Source: Stutzerimonas stutzeri (GTDB lineage: Bacteria > Pseudomonadota > Gammaproteobacteria > Pseudomonadales > Pseudomonadaceae). From it: a stretch of 64,000 nt of DNA. The stretch spans positions 248,001 to 312,000 of the forward strand of contig NC_015740.1 of NCBI RefSeq assembly GCF_000219605.1, given 5' to 3'. This document shows, in pieces, positions 36,989 to 48,282 of the stretch; the stretch's first letter is position 1; every line of letters starts with the position of its first letter. A program made the position numbers and the translations under genes. A model generated the notes under the pieces. That model had not been told where the DNA came from and ran no database searches. It saw only the letters and a program-made list of their open reading frames with translations.

Positions 36989-37798
36989 TCAGCGGCTGCC
37001 GGCCAGCGTCTTGCCGCGGTTCTGGATCAGGTAGCAGAGGTCCGGTGTCTTGCTGCAGCCGGCGTAACCTTCGTCGATCACCTCGTCGAGGGCTTTCTGC
37101 AGACGGTTCACCACGGCATCGGGGGTATCCGGACTCAGCGCCAGGTACAGCGGTTCGCTGCGAAAGCTCAGCGCCACCTGCAGCTGGCCTTCCTCGACGC
37201 CCTGCTGCCGGGCGAAGTAGCGCCACACCGGATCGGCCACGGCCCACAGGTCGATGCGCCCGGTCAGCAACTTGCGCAGGTTTTCGGCGTCGTTGAGGCT
37301 GTTGCTGGTGCGGATGCCCTGACTCTCCAGAAACAGGCTGACGGTGCCGTTGGCATGTCCACCGATCTGGTAGCCCTGGGCCTGGGCCAGGCTGTCGAAC
37401 TTCAGGCCCTTGCCGGCCGGCGCCAGCAGTACGCTGTCATGGTGTGCCAGCGGCCCGACCCATTTGAACTGACCGGCGTTCTGCGGCGTGCGCGCCACCG
37501 AGAACAGACCGTGGGCGGGCTGCTGCTGGGTCTGTTCGTAGAGCCGGCTCCAGGGGCCACGCAGGGTCAGGTTGTAGGAGACGCCGGCGCGCCGGAAGAT
37601 GTCGCGCACTGTATCGGCAGCGATTCCCTGCACGTCGTCGCCCCGGGCGAAGCCCTTGCTGTTGGGCCCCATGTTGAAAGGCGGGAAGCTGTCGGTCTGC
37701 AGGGTGATCGGGTAGTTGGCGGGCAGTTCGGCCCGGACGCTGAACGCAGCACTGACGAGCAGGGCGAACAGCGCCCGGGCAGTTCGGGATCTGGCCAT
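36989..37798 (-). CDS. Periplasmic solute-binding protein (SBP family 3)
   Basis: A 269-aa secreted protein with a signal peptide (MARSRTARALFALLVSAAF, cleavage near VRA) and a two-lobe binding fold (YPITLQTDSFPPFNMGPN ... GYQIGGHANGTVSLFLESQG). It belongs to the amino-acid type binding proteins that in pseudomonads often occur without a permease and may act in sensing. ATG at 37798 with AGGAG is chosen over an in-frame ATG 42 nt upstream. The substrate is unknown. Confidence 0.87.
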   Translation of the reverse strand: MARSRTARALFALLVSAAFSVRAELPANYPITLQTDSFPPFNMGPNSKGFARGDDVQGIAADTVRDIFRRAGVSYNLTLRGPWSRLYEQTQQQPAHGLFSVARTPQNAGQFKWVGPLAHHDSVLLAPAGKGLKFDSLAQAQGYQIGGHANGTVSLFLESQGIRTSNSLNDAENLRKLLTGRIDLWAVADPVWRYFARQQGVEEGQLQVALSFRSEPLYLALSPDTPDAVVNRLQKALDEVIDEGYAGCSKTPDLCYLIQNRGKTLAGSR

Positions 37799-37925
37799 GG
37801 CATCGGCTCCTTGACGCTTTTTTTGTAGTTGTTGGCGCATCAGAGAGTAGCGGTGCCGGGCGGGTCTCGCCAGTCGCCGGTGCGGCTGCCGATCGGAGCC
37901 GCAGGCGTTTCACCGGGGGCTGGCG

Positions 37926-38909
37926 TCAGCCCGCCATTTCGCCGCACAGGTCACGGCAGAACCAGTGTTCCACCTGGGCCTGGTCGAGGCCGGCGGCGAG
38001 CAGGGCGAACAGCTTGCCCAGAGCCGCTTCGCGGGTCATGCCGCCGCCGGAGATCAGCCCGGCATCACGCAGCGCGCTGCCGGCAGCATAGACCCCGAAA
38101 TCCACATGGCCGCCCGGGCACTGGCTGATCGCCGCCAGCACCACGCCCTGGCGGTGTGCCTGGCGCAGCGCCGCGACGAACTCGGCGTCGTCCGCCGGCC
38201 CGGTGCCGCTGCCGTAGCACTCCAGCAGCAGCGCCTGGGCTCCGCTGGCTACCAGCGCCTGGACCTGTGTCGCGCCGACGCCGGGATACAGCGGCAGCAC
38301 CATGACCTGTGCCGGGCGCCGGGGCAGCAAGGCCGGCGGCCGCTCGGCGGTGGCGTTCGCCAGGCGCTGGCGCGGCGCTTCGGCGAAGGCATCAAAGGCG
38401 TCGCTGCGCAGCTTGCTGACCCGCGCGCCGTGCAGCAGCGCACCGTTGAAATACAGCTGCACACCGCTCACCCGGCCGGCCTGCAGGGCGCGCATGGCGC
38501 CGAACAGATTGGGCCAGGCATCACTGCCCTCGCTGCCGGCCGGCAGCATGGCGCCGGTGAGCAGTACCGGTACGGGCAGATCGAGCAGCAGGAACGACAG
38601 CGCGGCGGCACTGTAGGCCAGGGTGTCGGTGCCATGCAGCAGCAGGACGGCATCGCAGCCCCCCGCCGTCACCGCGCTGCGGATGCGCTCGGCCATCTGC
38701 TGCCAGTGGCGTGGATGCATGTTGGCGCTGTCCAGCAGCGGCTGCAGCTCGTGGAAGGTCCAGTCCGGCAGCGGCCCGGCCTCGTGCGCCTGCTGTTCGC
38801 GCATGCGGGCTTCGAAGCCGGAGGCCGGCATCAGCCCGGCGGCGCTTTGCTGCATGCCGATGGTGCCGCCGGTGTAGAGGACCAGCAGGCGTTGGATAGA
38901 TGGGTTCAC
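37926..38909 (-). CDS. Asparaginase
   Basis: A 327-aa L-asparaginase of the type I (cytoplasmic AnsA-like) fold, hydrolysing asparagine to aspartate and ammonia. Two catalytic threonines are in LYTGGTIG (residue about 12-15) and LLLHGTDTLAYSAAALSF (about residue 85-90). No signal peptide is seen. GTG at 38909 with GAGGAG at five bases is preferred over the long upstream frame. Its product aspartate can be used by the aspartase encoded nearby. Confidence 0.93.
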   Translation of the reverse strand: MNPSIQRLLVLYTGGTIGMQQSAAGLMPASGFEARMREQQAHEAGPLPDWTFHELQPLLDSANMHPRHWQQMAERIRSAVTAGGCDAVLLLHGTDTLAYSAAALSFLLLDLPVPVLLTGAMLPAGSEGSDAWPNLFGAMRALQAGRVSGVQLYFNGALLHGARVSKLRSDAFDAFAEAPRQRLANATAERPPALLPRRPAQVMVLPLYPGVGATQVQALVASGAQALLLECYGSGTGPADDAEFVAALRQAHRQGVVLAAISQCPGGHVDFGVYAAGSALRDAGLISGGGMTREAALGKLFALLAAGLDQAQVEHWFCRDLCGEMAG

Positions 38910-39018
38910 GCGCGCTCCTCGCTGATCGGCGCAGGTCGTCGGGAAATCGGGCGGGTGGGCTGGCCACCCGCCGTCGCATGTTAACGGAGCGGCGGGTGAC
39001 CGGCCTGTCGCGTCGCGG

Positions 39019-40440
<1,422 letters not shown>

Positions 40441-40611
40441 GGCGATGTTCACCTTGTTGTCGTTGTTAGGGCGTCCGGCGCGCGCCGCTGCGCCGTGCAA
40501 GCGGGGGATGTTTCAACAGCAGGGCGAGCGGAGCAATTTCGCGGCTGGCCGCGATGTGGCGCGACTTGATGCTACAATGGCGACACTCGCGCCAGATCAG
40601 GGCCATCTCCT

Positions 40612-41430
40612 GTGACCTCCCACCTTGCTGAAAATCTCAAGCTGCTGTGCAGCCACTACCGGTCCATCGCCGAGGTGTGCCGCAAGCTCGCCATCAATCG
40701 CGCCCAGTTCAACAAGTACCTGGGCGGGCAGAGCCGGCCGACGCCGTTCAACCTCAAGCGCATCGGCGATTTCTTCGGCGTCGAAGGCTACGAGCTGGAG
40801 ATGCCGCCGGAACAGTTCGCCCGGCTGGTCGGCGCCCGCCATCCGGAAGCCCAGGCAATGCCGCGCAGCGACCCGCTGCTGAGCCTGCTACAGCCGTTGC
40901 GCGAGCACGCCTCCAGCCTGTCGCGCTACTGCGGCTACTACTTCGAATACGCCAACTGCATGTCGGTACCGGGCAGCGTGCTGATCTCCCTGGTGCATCT
41001 GCGCGAGGAAGACGGCCTGTACCTGTTCGAGCGCCAGGAGCGCCAGGAACGCGCCAGCCCGACGCTCGGCCAGGCCGAGGACTGGGTTCGCTGTCGCTAC
41101 CTGGGTGCTGCGTTCGGCCTGCAGGACCGCCTGTTCCTGATCGATTACGAGTCGCTGACGCTCAACGAGATGAGCCAGACCATCCTCATTCCCAGCTTCA
41201 AGAGCCGCATCACCCGCCTTAATGGGCTGAAGACCGGCGTCTCCTCCGGTGACCGCCGTACCCCGGCCAGCACGCCGGTGGTGTGGGAATATCTGGGCAG
41301 CGAGATCAACCGCGTCAGTGCCTACCGCCAGGTGATGCTCTACAGCCCGGACGACCCGCGTATCGACCCGGACATCCGCGAGCGTCTGGCGACGCCGCGT
41401 GTGGAGAACGGGCTGTTCGGCATCGAGTGA
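40612..41430 (+). CDS. XRE-like DNA-binding regulator
   Basis: A 272-aa protein with an N-terminal helix-turn-helix (SIAEVCRKLAINRAQFNKYL, residues 18-37) and a C-terminal domain of unknown ligand (SRYCGYYFEYANCM; CRYLGAAFGLQDRLFLIDYESLTLNEMSQT). GTG at 40612 overlaps no ribosome site that I can see; a -10-like TACAAT stands at 40573-40578. It diverges from the AGCS symporter and faces the broken dicarboxylate symporter, so it may have controlled either. Confidence 0.85.
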   Translation: MTSHLAENLKLLCSHYRSIAEVCRKLAINRAQFNKYLGGQSRPTPFNLKRIGDFFGVEGYELEMPPEQFARLVGARHPEAQAMPRSDPLLSLLQPLREHASSLSRYCGYYFEYANCMSVPGSVLISLVHLREEDGLYLFERQERQERASPTLGQAEDWVRCRYLGAAFGLQDRLFLIDYESLTLNEMSQTILIPSFKSRITRLNGLKTGVSSGDRRTPASTPVVWEYLGSEINRVSAYRQVMLYSPDDPRIDPDIRERLATPRVENGLFGIE

Positions 41431-41441
41431 GTCGTATGTCC

Positions 41442-42702
41442 TCACTCCTTGTTGCTGCTGTCGTATACCGCGCGGTCGAGCTCGGCCTCGCTGCGCCCGA
41501 CCAGGGTGGTGGTCATCAGGTCGCCGGCGACGTTCACCGTGGTGCGCGCCATGTCGAGGATGCGGTCGATGCCGGCGATCAGCGCCACGCCTTCGAGCGG
41601 CAGGCCGGCGGCGGTGAGCACCAGCCCGAGCATGATCAGCCCGGCGCCGGGAATGCCGGCGGTTCCGATGGAGGCCAGCGTCGCGGTGAGGATGATCATC
41701 GCGTACTGCCCGGCACTGAGGTCGATGCCGAAGGCCTGGGCGATGAACAGTGCGAGCACGCCCTGGTAGATCGCCGTGCCGTCCATGTTGATGGTCGCGC
41801 CCACCGGCAGTACGAAACCGGCCACACCCTCGGACACGCCGAGGTTCTTGCGTGCGCATTCGATGGATACCGGCAGCGTGCCGGAGCTGCTGGACGTACT
41901 TGAACGCCACTGCCAGCGCCGGGGCGATACCCTAGAAGAAGCGCAGCGGATTGAGCCGCCCCAGCAGGCCGAGCAGCCCGCCGTAGACCAGCAGCACATG
42001 AGCGATGCTGGCCAGGTAGATCACGCCGATCACGCCCGCCAGCGGCAGCAGCACTTCGGCGCCATGGCTGCCGACCACGCCGGCGGTCAGGGCGAAGACG
42101 CCGATCGGCGCGACGCGCATCACCAGGTCGGTGAGCTTGTAGAAGGTCTCGGCCAGCGCATCGAACAGGCGCACCGCCGGCGCGCCGCGCTCGCCGATCA
42201 GGTTGATGCTCACACCCAGAGCGATGGCGAAAACGATGATCTGCAGAATGTTGCCTTCGGCAAAGGCGGTGACCGGGTTGGATGGCACCAGGCCGACCAG
42301 GATCGACACCAGTGAGGGCGCCTGCTTGGCCTCCCGGGTGCCGCTGGCGACCATGTTCATCCCTTCGCCGGGGCTGAACAGCGCGCCGAACAGCAGGCCG
42401 ATGCTCACCGCAAAGGCGGTGGTCACCAGATAGATGGCGATGGTCTTGAGGCTGATGCGCCCGAGCTTGGCGCTGTCCTGCATCGAGGTGATGCCAGCCA
42501 CCAGCGAAACGAACACCAGCGGCACGATGAGCATCTTGATCGCGTTGAGAAACAGCGTGCCGACGGGGGCCAGCAGCTGCGCATCCGCGCCGAAGGCCAT
42601 GCCGGCGGCGACGCCGAGGGCCAGGCCGATGAGGATCTGCTGCCAGAGCGGCAGGCGGACGAGCAGGCGCAGGGGAGCGGAGAGGGTCGTACTCTGAGTC
42701 AT
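41442..42702 (-). pseudogene. Broken dicarboxylate/amino acid:cation symporter (DAACS)
   Basis: Two frames together give one DctA/GltP-type symporter of about 419 aa. The first part (from ATG at 42702, with AGGAAG) runs to NPLRFF and then meets TAG at 41934-41932, where the family has Gln. Reading goes on as [10 protein letters not shown], and then a single extra A near 41900-41901 shifts the frame before [12 protein letters not shown], the substrate-binding HP1 motif. The total of 1261 nt is one more than 420 codons, as expected for a +1 insertion. Both lesions fall within 35 nt. It lies between aspartase and the XRE regulator and would have brought in aspartate or C4-dicarboxylates. Confidence 0.93.
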
Positions 42703-42752
42703 GGGTCTTCCTGTTGTTTTTATTGTGCGAACGGGCCGGGCTGGCGGCCCGT

Positions 42753-42782
42753 AAAGCAAGCGCCCGGCTATATGCCGGGCGC
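42753..42782 (-). terminator. Terminator after aspA
   Basis: GCGCCCGGC / GCCGGGCGC is a 9-bp perfect stem with a five-base loop, followed on the minus strand by TTGCTTT. A second, weaker dyad (ACGGGCC...GGCCCGT, 42731-42752) follows. It separates aspA from the broken symporter. Confidence 0.75.
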
Positions 42783-42791
42783 AGGGAGCGA

Positions 42792-44216
42792 TCACACCGC
42801 CAGCGGGGCCAGGCGTGGCGCGATCATGTTTTCAGGGCGCAGGATCTCGGCCAGCATGGCCTCGTCCAGTAGCCGTTCCTCGCGCACCAGCTCCAGCACG
42901 CTGCGGCCGCCGAGCAGCGCCTCGCGGGCCAGGCGGGTGCTGTTGTCGTAGCCGATGTAGGGGTTCAGCGCGGTGATCAGGCCGATGGAGCTTTCCATCA
43001 GCTCGCGGCAGCGCGCCTCGTTGGCGGTGATGCCTTCGATGCAATGCTCGCGCAGCATGTCCATGGCGCGCTGCAGCAGGCGGATCGAATCGAACAGCTT
43101 GTAGGCGATCAGCGGCTCCATGACGTTGAGCTGCAGCTGTCCGCCTTCGGCGGCCATGGTCAGCGCCAGGTCGTTGCCGATCACTTCGAAGGCGACCTGG
43201 TTGACCGCCTCGGGGATCACCGGGTTGACCTTGCCCGGCATGATCGAGCTGCCCGGCTGGCGCGGTGGCAGGTTGATTTCGTTGAAGCCGGTGCGCGGGC
43301 CGCTGGAGAGCAGGCGCAGGTCGTTGCAGATCTTCGACAGCTTCACCGCCAGGCGCTTGAGCATGCCGGAGAACAGCACGAACGAACCCATGTCCGAGGT
43401 GGCCTCGATCAGGTCGGCGGCCTGGCGCAGCGGCTGGCCGCTGATCTGGGCCAGGCGCTGCACAGCGATGGCCTGGTAGCGCGGGTCGGCATTGATGCCG
43501 GTGCCGATGGCGGTGCCGCCGAGGTTCACTTCCAGCAGCAGCTCCGGGGCGAAGCGGCGCAGGTGCTGCAGGTCTTCGCCCAGGGTGGTGGCGAAGGCAT
43601 GGAATTCCTGACCGAGGGTCATCGGCACCGCGTCCTGCAGCTGGGTGCGGCCCATCTTCAGCACATGGGCAAAGGCGTGGCCCTTGCCGGTCAGCGCCTC
43701 GCAAAGGCTCTCCAGGCTGGCCAGCAGCGTGTCATGGCCGAGCAACAGGCCCAGGCGAATGGCGGTGGGATAGGCGTCGTTGGTGGACTGCGCCATGTTC
43801 ACGTCGTTGTTCGGGTGCAGGTACTGGTATTCACCCTTGGCGTGGCCCATGGCCTCAAGACCCAGGTTGGCGATCACCTCGTTGGCATTCATGTTGGTCG
43901 AGGTGCCGGCGCCGCCCTGGATCATGTCCACCACGAACTGCTCGTGAAACTCGCCACGAATCAGTCGCGCACAGCCCTGGCTGATGGCCACGTGCTTGGC
44001 TTCGGGCAGGTAGCCCAGCTCACGGTTGGCATCCGCCGCCGCCTGCTTGACCATCGCCAGGGCGACGATCAGCTTCGGGTAGTGCGACAGCGGCACGCCG
44101 GACAGGCGGAAGTTGTGCAGTGCGCGCAGGGTCTGGATGCCGTAATAGGCCTCGGAGGGAACGGGGAGGGTGCCAAGCAGGTCTTTTTCGATTCGCGATG
44201 ATGCAACTTCGGACAT
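42792..44216 (-). CDS. aspA: Aspartate ammonia-lyase
   Basis: AspA splits aspartate to fumarate and ammonia. The 474-aa protein has the fumarase/aspartase signature GSSIMPGKVNP near residue 320 with the catalytic Ser loop, plus GGAGTSTNMNANEVIAN and SGPRTGFNEINLP. It is divergent from a LysR gene, and downstream lies the broken symporter; with asparaginase and glutaminase nearby it forms an amide/aspartate utilisation block. Length and motifs are normal. Confidence 0.95.
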   Translation of the reverse strand: MSEVASSRIEKDLLGTLPVPSEAYYGIQTLRALHNFRLSGVPLSHYPKLIVALAMVKQAAADANRELGYLPEAKHVAISQGCARLIRGEFHEQFVVDMIQGGAGTSTNMNANEVIANLGLEAMGHAKGEYQYLHPNNDVNMAQSTNDAYPTAIRLGLLLGHDTLLASLESLCEALTGKGHAFAHVLKMGRTQLQDAVPMTLGQEFHAFATTLGEDLQHLRRFAPELLLEVNLGGTAIGTGINADPRYQAIAVQRLAQISGQPLRQAADLIEATSDMGSFVLFSGMLKRLAVKLSKICNDLRLLSSGPRTGFNEINLPPRQPGSSIMPGKVNPVIPEAVNQVAFEVIGNDLALTMAAEGGQLQLNVMEPLIAYKLFDSIRLLQRAMDMLREHCIEGITANEARCRELMESSIGLITALNPYIGYDNSTRLAREALLGGRSVLELVREERLLDEAMLAEILRPENMIAPRLAPLAV

Positions 44217-44378
44217 GATGGTAACGTGGCTCGGATAGGCGCAGGCAGTGCTGCAGTGGCCCTAAAATAAGGCCTGCGGGGTGTGTGCAGCCAATGCCGT
44301 TGCTGGCTGTCCCATGCCGAAACGGCATAATGAGCGTGTGACTTCCCGTTCGTCGCCATCGTATCGAGGAGCTTCGGA

Positions 44379-45287
44379 TTGAATCTGGAAACCAAGTGGC
44401 TGGAAGACTTCGTCGCCCTCGCGGCAACCCGCAGCTTCTCCCAGGCGGCGCAGCGCCGCTTCGTCACCCAGCCGGCGTTCAGTCGGCGCATCCGTTCGCT
44501 GGAAGAGGCCCTGGGCCTGCAACTGATCAACCGTTCGCGCACGCCCATCGAACTGACCGAGGCCGGTCAGCTGTTTCTGGTCAGTGCGCGCAACATGGTC
44601 GAGCAGCTCGGCGAGGTGGTGCGTCACCTGCACCATGTCGAAGGCCAGCAGGGCGAGGTGCTGCAGATTTCCGCGGCGCACTCGCTGGCGCTGGGCTTCT
44701 TCCCGGCGTGGATCGCCGGGCTGCGCCACGAGGGCCTGAACCTGGCCACCCGGCTCATCGCCACCAACGTCGGCGAGGCGGTGCATGTGCTGCGCGAGGG
44801 CGGTTGCGACCTGATCCTGGCCTACTATGATCCGGATGCCGCGCTGCAGCTCGACCCGGAACTGTTTCCCTCGCTGCACCTGGGGCGCACCGAGATGCTG
44901 CCGGTGTGCGCGGTGGGGCCGGACGGCACGCCACTGCATGACGTCGACAGTGGCCAGACCGTGCCCTTGCTGGCCTACAGCGCTGGTGCCTTTCTCGGCC
45001 GTTCGGTGAACCTGCTGCTGCGCCAGCGCGCGTTGCGCTCGACCACCGTCTACGAGACAGCCATGGCCGACAGCCTGAAAAGCATGGCGCTGCAGGGGCT
45101 GGGGATCGCCTGGGTGCCGCGGTTGAGCGTGGAGCCGGAACTCGAGCGCGGCGAGCTGGCGATCTGTGGCGGCGAGCAGTGGCGAGTGCCGCTGGAAATT
45201 CGCCTGTATCGCTGCTCGCTGATGCGCAAGGGGGCGGTGCGCCTGCTTTGGCGACGACTGGAGAGCCGCGCCATCGCTACCGAGTGA
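44379..45287 (+). CDS. LysR-family regulator divergent from aspA
   Basis: A 302-aa LysR-type regulator with N-terminal HTH (WLEDFVALAATRSFSQAA, TQPAFSRRIRSLEEALG) and an effector-binding domain. The start is TTG at 44379, seven bases after GAGGAG. Back-to-back placement with aspA, as I recall also in P. aeruginosa (PA5428/PA5429), suggests it controls aspartate use. Confidence 0.92.
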   Translation: MNLETKWLEDFVALAATRSFSQAAQRRFVTQPAFSRRIRSLEEALGLQLINRSRTPIELTEAGQLFLVSARNMVEQLGEVVRHLHHVEGQQGEVLQISAAHSLALGFFPAWIAGLRHEGLNLATRLIATNVGEAVHVLREGGCDLILAYYDPDAALQLDPELFPSLHLGRTEMLPVCAVGPDGTPLHDVDSGQTVPLLAYSAGAFLGRSVNLLLRQRALRSTTVYETAMADSLKSMALQGLGIAWVPRLSVEPELERGELAICGGEQWRVPLEIRLYRCSLMRKGAVRLLWRRLESRAIATE

Positions 45288-45478
45288 GCTGCCGCCGGAG
45301 CGCAGGCTAAAGCCCTTCGGTGGCGCCGTCGGGATCGGGGCTGACGGTAAATTGGCGAATTGTGCAGCCAACGGCAAAGTTTTGTTGCTTAACAAGCGGC
45401 AACTTTTTTGAGGGGTGCTGTCTTAGGTCTGCAATCCGCGCCATGGCCAGGCCGGACCCTAGCCAAGGAAAGACAGCC

Positions 45479-48214
45479 GTGAACCACGACTTCGACGCCG
45501 CCGTGCCCCAATCGGGGTCGGCTTTCCCTGCGCCCGACTCCGACTCTGTCAGCGCCGAGCCCACCACCCTGTACGCGGCGTTCGCCCAGCTGGCGAGCCG
45601 CGTACCGGAGCAGCCCGCCGTGCTCTCCACGCGCTACGCAGCGCTGGATCACCGCGGCCTGCAACAGGTGATCGAGCAGACCCGCCGGCAGCTGCGCCAG
45701 GCCGGTTTCGGCCGCGATGCGCGCATCGGTGTAATGCTGCCGGAAGCGCCGCAGGCCGCGGTCGCCATCATCGCCGTCGCCTGTTCGGCGGTCGCCGTAC
45801 CGCTCGATCCGCGCCTCGGCACGGCCGAGCTGGACCAGTTCCTCCAGCAGCTTCCGCTCGATGCGCTGCTGATTGCCAGCGATGGCGACCAGCAAGGGCG
45901 ACGCGCCGCCGAACGCCACGGCCTGCCATTGATCAGCGCCGAGGCGGCGGAAGACGGCTCGCCGGCGCTGCAAATCGCGATGCCGGTCGCGGCACAGCCT
46001 GCACCGGATGAGCTGCCGGAACCGGACGCCCCGGCGTTCATCCTGCGCAGCTCGGGCACCACCGCGCTGCCCAAGCTGATTCCCTTCACCCATCGCAACA
46101 TGCTGACCGCCGCGCGCAAGTGGCAGCGCTGGTTCGGCCTGAATGACGGCGATCGTTGCCTGTGCGTTTCGGCGCCTTACTACTCCCACGGCCTGAAGGT
46201 CACCATCCTCACGCCGCTGCTCGGCGGCGGTAGCGTGGCCTTTCCGCTCAGTCCGGCGGTGGTGGACGTGCATGAATGGTTCGAGACGCTGCGGCCGAGC
46301 TGGTATTCCGCCGGGCCGGCGTTGCACCTGGCGATCCTCGAGGCGGCCCGCGCGCATCCCGAGGGCCTGGGGCGGCAGCGGCCGCGTTTCGCTTCTTCCG
46401 GCGGCGCCCCGCTGGGGCAGGAGATCATCGACAGCTTCGAGCGCACCCTGGGCTTCCCGCTGCTGGAACACTACGGCTCCAGCGAGGCCGCGCAGATCGC
46501 CGCCAACACCCCGGACGCGCGCAAGCCCGGCACGGTCGGGCGTCCCTGGCCGGAGACCCTGAGCATCGTCGGCGAGGACGGTCAGCCGGTCGCCCCTGGC
46601 GAGCGCGGCGAGATCCGCGTGCGCGGCGCCACGGTGATGCCTGGCTACCTCGGCGACGAGACACTCAACCACGAGGCGCTGCGCGACGGCTGGTTCCACA
46701 CCGGCGACATCGGCAGCCTCGATGAAGAAGGCTTCCTGCACCTGCACGGGCGTCTGCGCGAGGTGATCAACCGCGGTGGCGAGAAGGTCAGCCTCTCGGA
46801 AGTCGATGCCGCGCTGCTGCGCCATCCGGCCGTGGCCGAAGCCGCGGCGTTCGGCGTACCCCATCAGCGCCTCGGCCAGGACGTCGCCGCGGCCGTGGTA
46901 CTGCGTCCGGCAATGGCGGTGACGGGCGCCGAGCTGCAGCGTTTCCTGCGCGACGAGCTGGTCTACTTCAAGGTGCCGAGGCGTGTGCAGATCGTCGAGG
47001 CATTGCCGCGCGGGCTGACCGGCAAGGTGCTGCGCCATCGCCTGGCCGACGACTACGTCCAGCAGCGCAGCGAGCGTGCCCGGCTGGCGACCGGCGCGGT
47101 CGCGGCTTCGCAGCTGGAACAGGACGTGCTGGCCATCTGGAGGCGCCTGCTGAAGACCGATGCGGTCGGCCCTGAGGACAACTTTCTCGACAGCGGCGGT
47201 GATTCGCTGCTGGCCACCGAGATGCTCACCGAACTGGAACAGATGCTCGGTCGGGTGATTCCCGAGTCGGTGCTGGTGGAAGCCGAGACGGCCCGCGAGC
47301 TGGCGCTGCGCCTGGAAAACCTGGCTTCGCACGTCATCCCGGTGATCGACTTCAACGCCCAGGCCGGACGGCAGTCGCTGTTCTGGTTCCATGGCGATTT
47401 CGCCCACGGTGGCTATTACATCCGGCGCCTGGCTCGCCTGCTCGGGCCGCAGCAGCCGCTGACCGCCATCGCGCCGCATGGCATGGGCGACGAGGCGATC
47501 CCCGAGTCGGTGCAGCAGATGGCCCGCGAGCGCCTGCCACTGATCCTCGAACGCCAACCGCAGGGGCCATATCGCATCGGTGGCTACTGCAACGGCGCGC
47601 TGGTGGCCTTCGAGGCCGCGCGCATGCTTCGCGAGGCCGGCCACAGCGTGGAGATCGTCGCGCTGATCGATCCGCCGACGGCCAACGTGCGGCCCTGGTC
47701 GCGGGTGATCCTGCGCAGCCTCGATCGCGTCCTGCCGGACATGTACCTGGCGCGGGCCTACGAGGCCCTCAGCCGCTTCGGTGAAACCAGCAAGTGGCCC
47801 TATCCCAAGCGCATCGCCAACCTGGCCTGGAAGGTCGCGCGGCGCAGCGTGCGCATGGTGCGCGAGCGCCTGGCCGGCCATGTGCCGACGCCGCCCACCG
47901 CGCGTGACCGCGAGGTGCGCGCGCGCTTCCTGCGCTACTCGCTGGTGATGGCGCGCTACCTGCCCGAGCGCATCGACGCACCGGTGGTGTACTTCTCCGC
48001 CGATTACACCAGCCGCGCCTGGCGCAACATGGGCACCAGCTTCGAGAGCTACGACGTGCTCGGCGGCCACCACCGCTGCGTGAAGGACTACACCGCCTCC
48101 ATCGCCACGCCATTGCGGGCGCTGCTGGAAGACTCGGCCGCCGCGATGCCCGGCCAGAGCGGCCTGATCCTGCCGCTGACCGAGCCGGCCAAGCGTGATG
48201 GCATGGCGCCCTGA
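45479..48214 (+). CDS. NRPS-like adenylation-carrier-thioesterase protein
   Basis: A 911-aa protein with three domains and no condensation domain. The adenylation domain (residues 25-540) shows LRSSGTTALPK (about 190), YGSSEAAQ, WFHTGDIG, GRLREVINRGGEKV and a final GKVLRH Lys. The carrier domain has DSGGDSLL (about 570-577) for phosphopantetheine. The C-terminal alpha/beta-hydrolase thioesterase has GYCNG around residue 702-706, so Cys704 replaces the usual Ser; a His (GGHHRCVK, about residue 863) completes it. Start GTG at 45479 has AAGGAAAG. Such A-T-TE proteins activate and release or dimerise one acid. Followed by quiC after 68 nt; the substrate is not known. Confidence 0.88.
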   Translation: MNHDFDAAVPQSGSAFPAPDSDSVSAEPTTLYAAFAQLASRVPEQPAVLSTRYAALDHRGLQQVIEQTRRQLRQAGFGRDARIGVMLPEAPQAAVAIIAVACSAVAVPLDPRLGTAELDQFLQQLPLDALLIASDGDQQGRRAAERHGLPLISAEAAEDGSPALQIAMPVAAQPAPDELPEPDAPAFILRSSGTTALPKLIPFTHRNMLTAARKWQRWFGLNDGDRCLCVSAPYYSHGLKVTILTPLLGGGSVAFPLSPAVVDVHEWFETLRPSWYSAGPALHLAILEAARAHPEGLGRQRPRFASSGGAPLGQEIIDSFERTLGFPLLEHYGSSEAAQIAANTPDARKPGTVGRPWPETLSIVGEDGQPVAPGERGEIRVRGATVMPGYLGDETLNHEALRDGWFHTGDIGSLDEEGFLHLHGRLREVINRGGEKVSLSEVDAALLRHPAVAEAAAFGVPHQRLGQDVAAAVVLRPAMAVTGAELQRFLRDELVYFKVPRRVQIVEALPRGLTGKVLRHRLADDYVQQRSERARLATGAVAASQLEQDVLAIWRRLLKTDAVGPEDNFLDSGGDSLLATEMLTELEQMLGRVIPESVLVEAETARELALRLENLASHVIPVIDFNAQAGRQSLFWFHGDFAHGGYYIRRLARLLGPQQPLTAIAPHGMGDEAIPESVQQMARERLPLILERQPQGPYRIGGYCNGALVAFEAARMLREAGHSVEIVALIDPPTANVRPWSRVILRSLDRVLPDMYLARAYEALSRFGETSKWPYPKRIANLAWKVARRSVRMVRERLAGHVPTPPTARDREVRARFLRYSLVMARYLPERIDAPVVYFSADYTSRAWRNMGTSFESYDVLGGHHRCVKDYTASIATPLRALLEDSAAAMPGQSGLILPLTEPAKRDGMAP

Positions 48215-48282
48215 GCATGGTCGCGGCAATCACAGGCCGGTGGCCGGCAGGGCCCCGACACCCCGGTAACAGGAGTAACCGC

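Noticed and set aside
41899..41934. Programmed frameshift or stop read-through in the DAACS symporter
   Set aside because: No slippery heptamer is seen, the stop and the insertion are separate events, and this family has no known recoding.
45389..48229. 946-codon antisense frame over the A-T-TE gene
   Set aside because: Same reason: His/Gln/Val/Gly-rich shadow; the sense strand holds full adenylation motifs.
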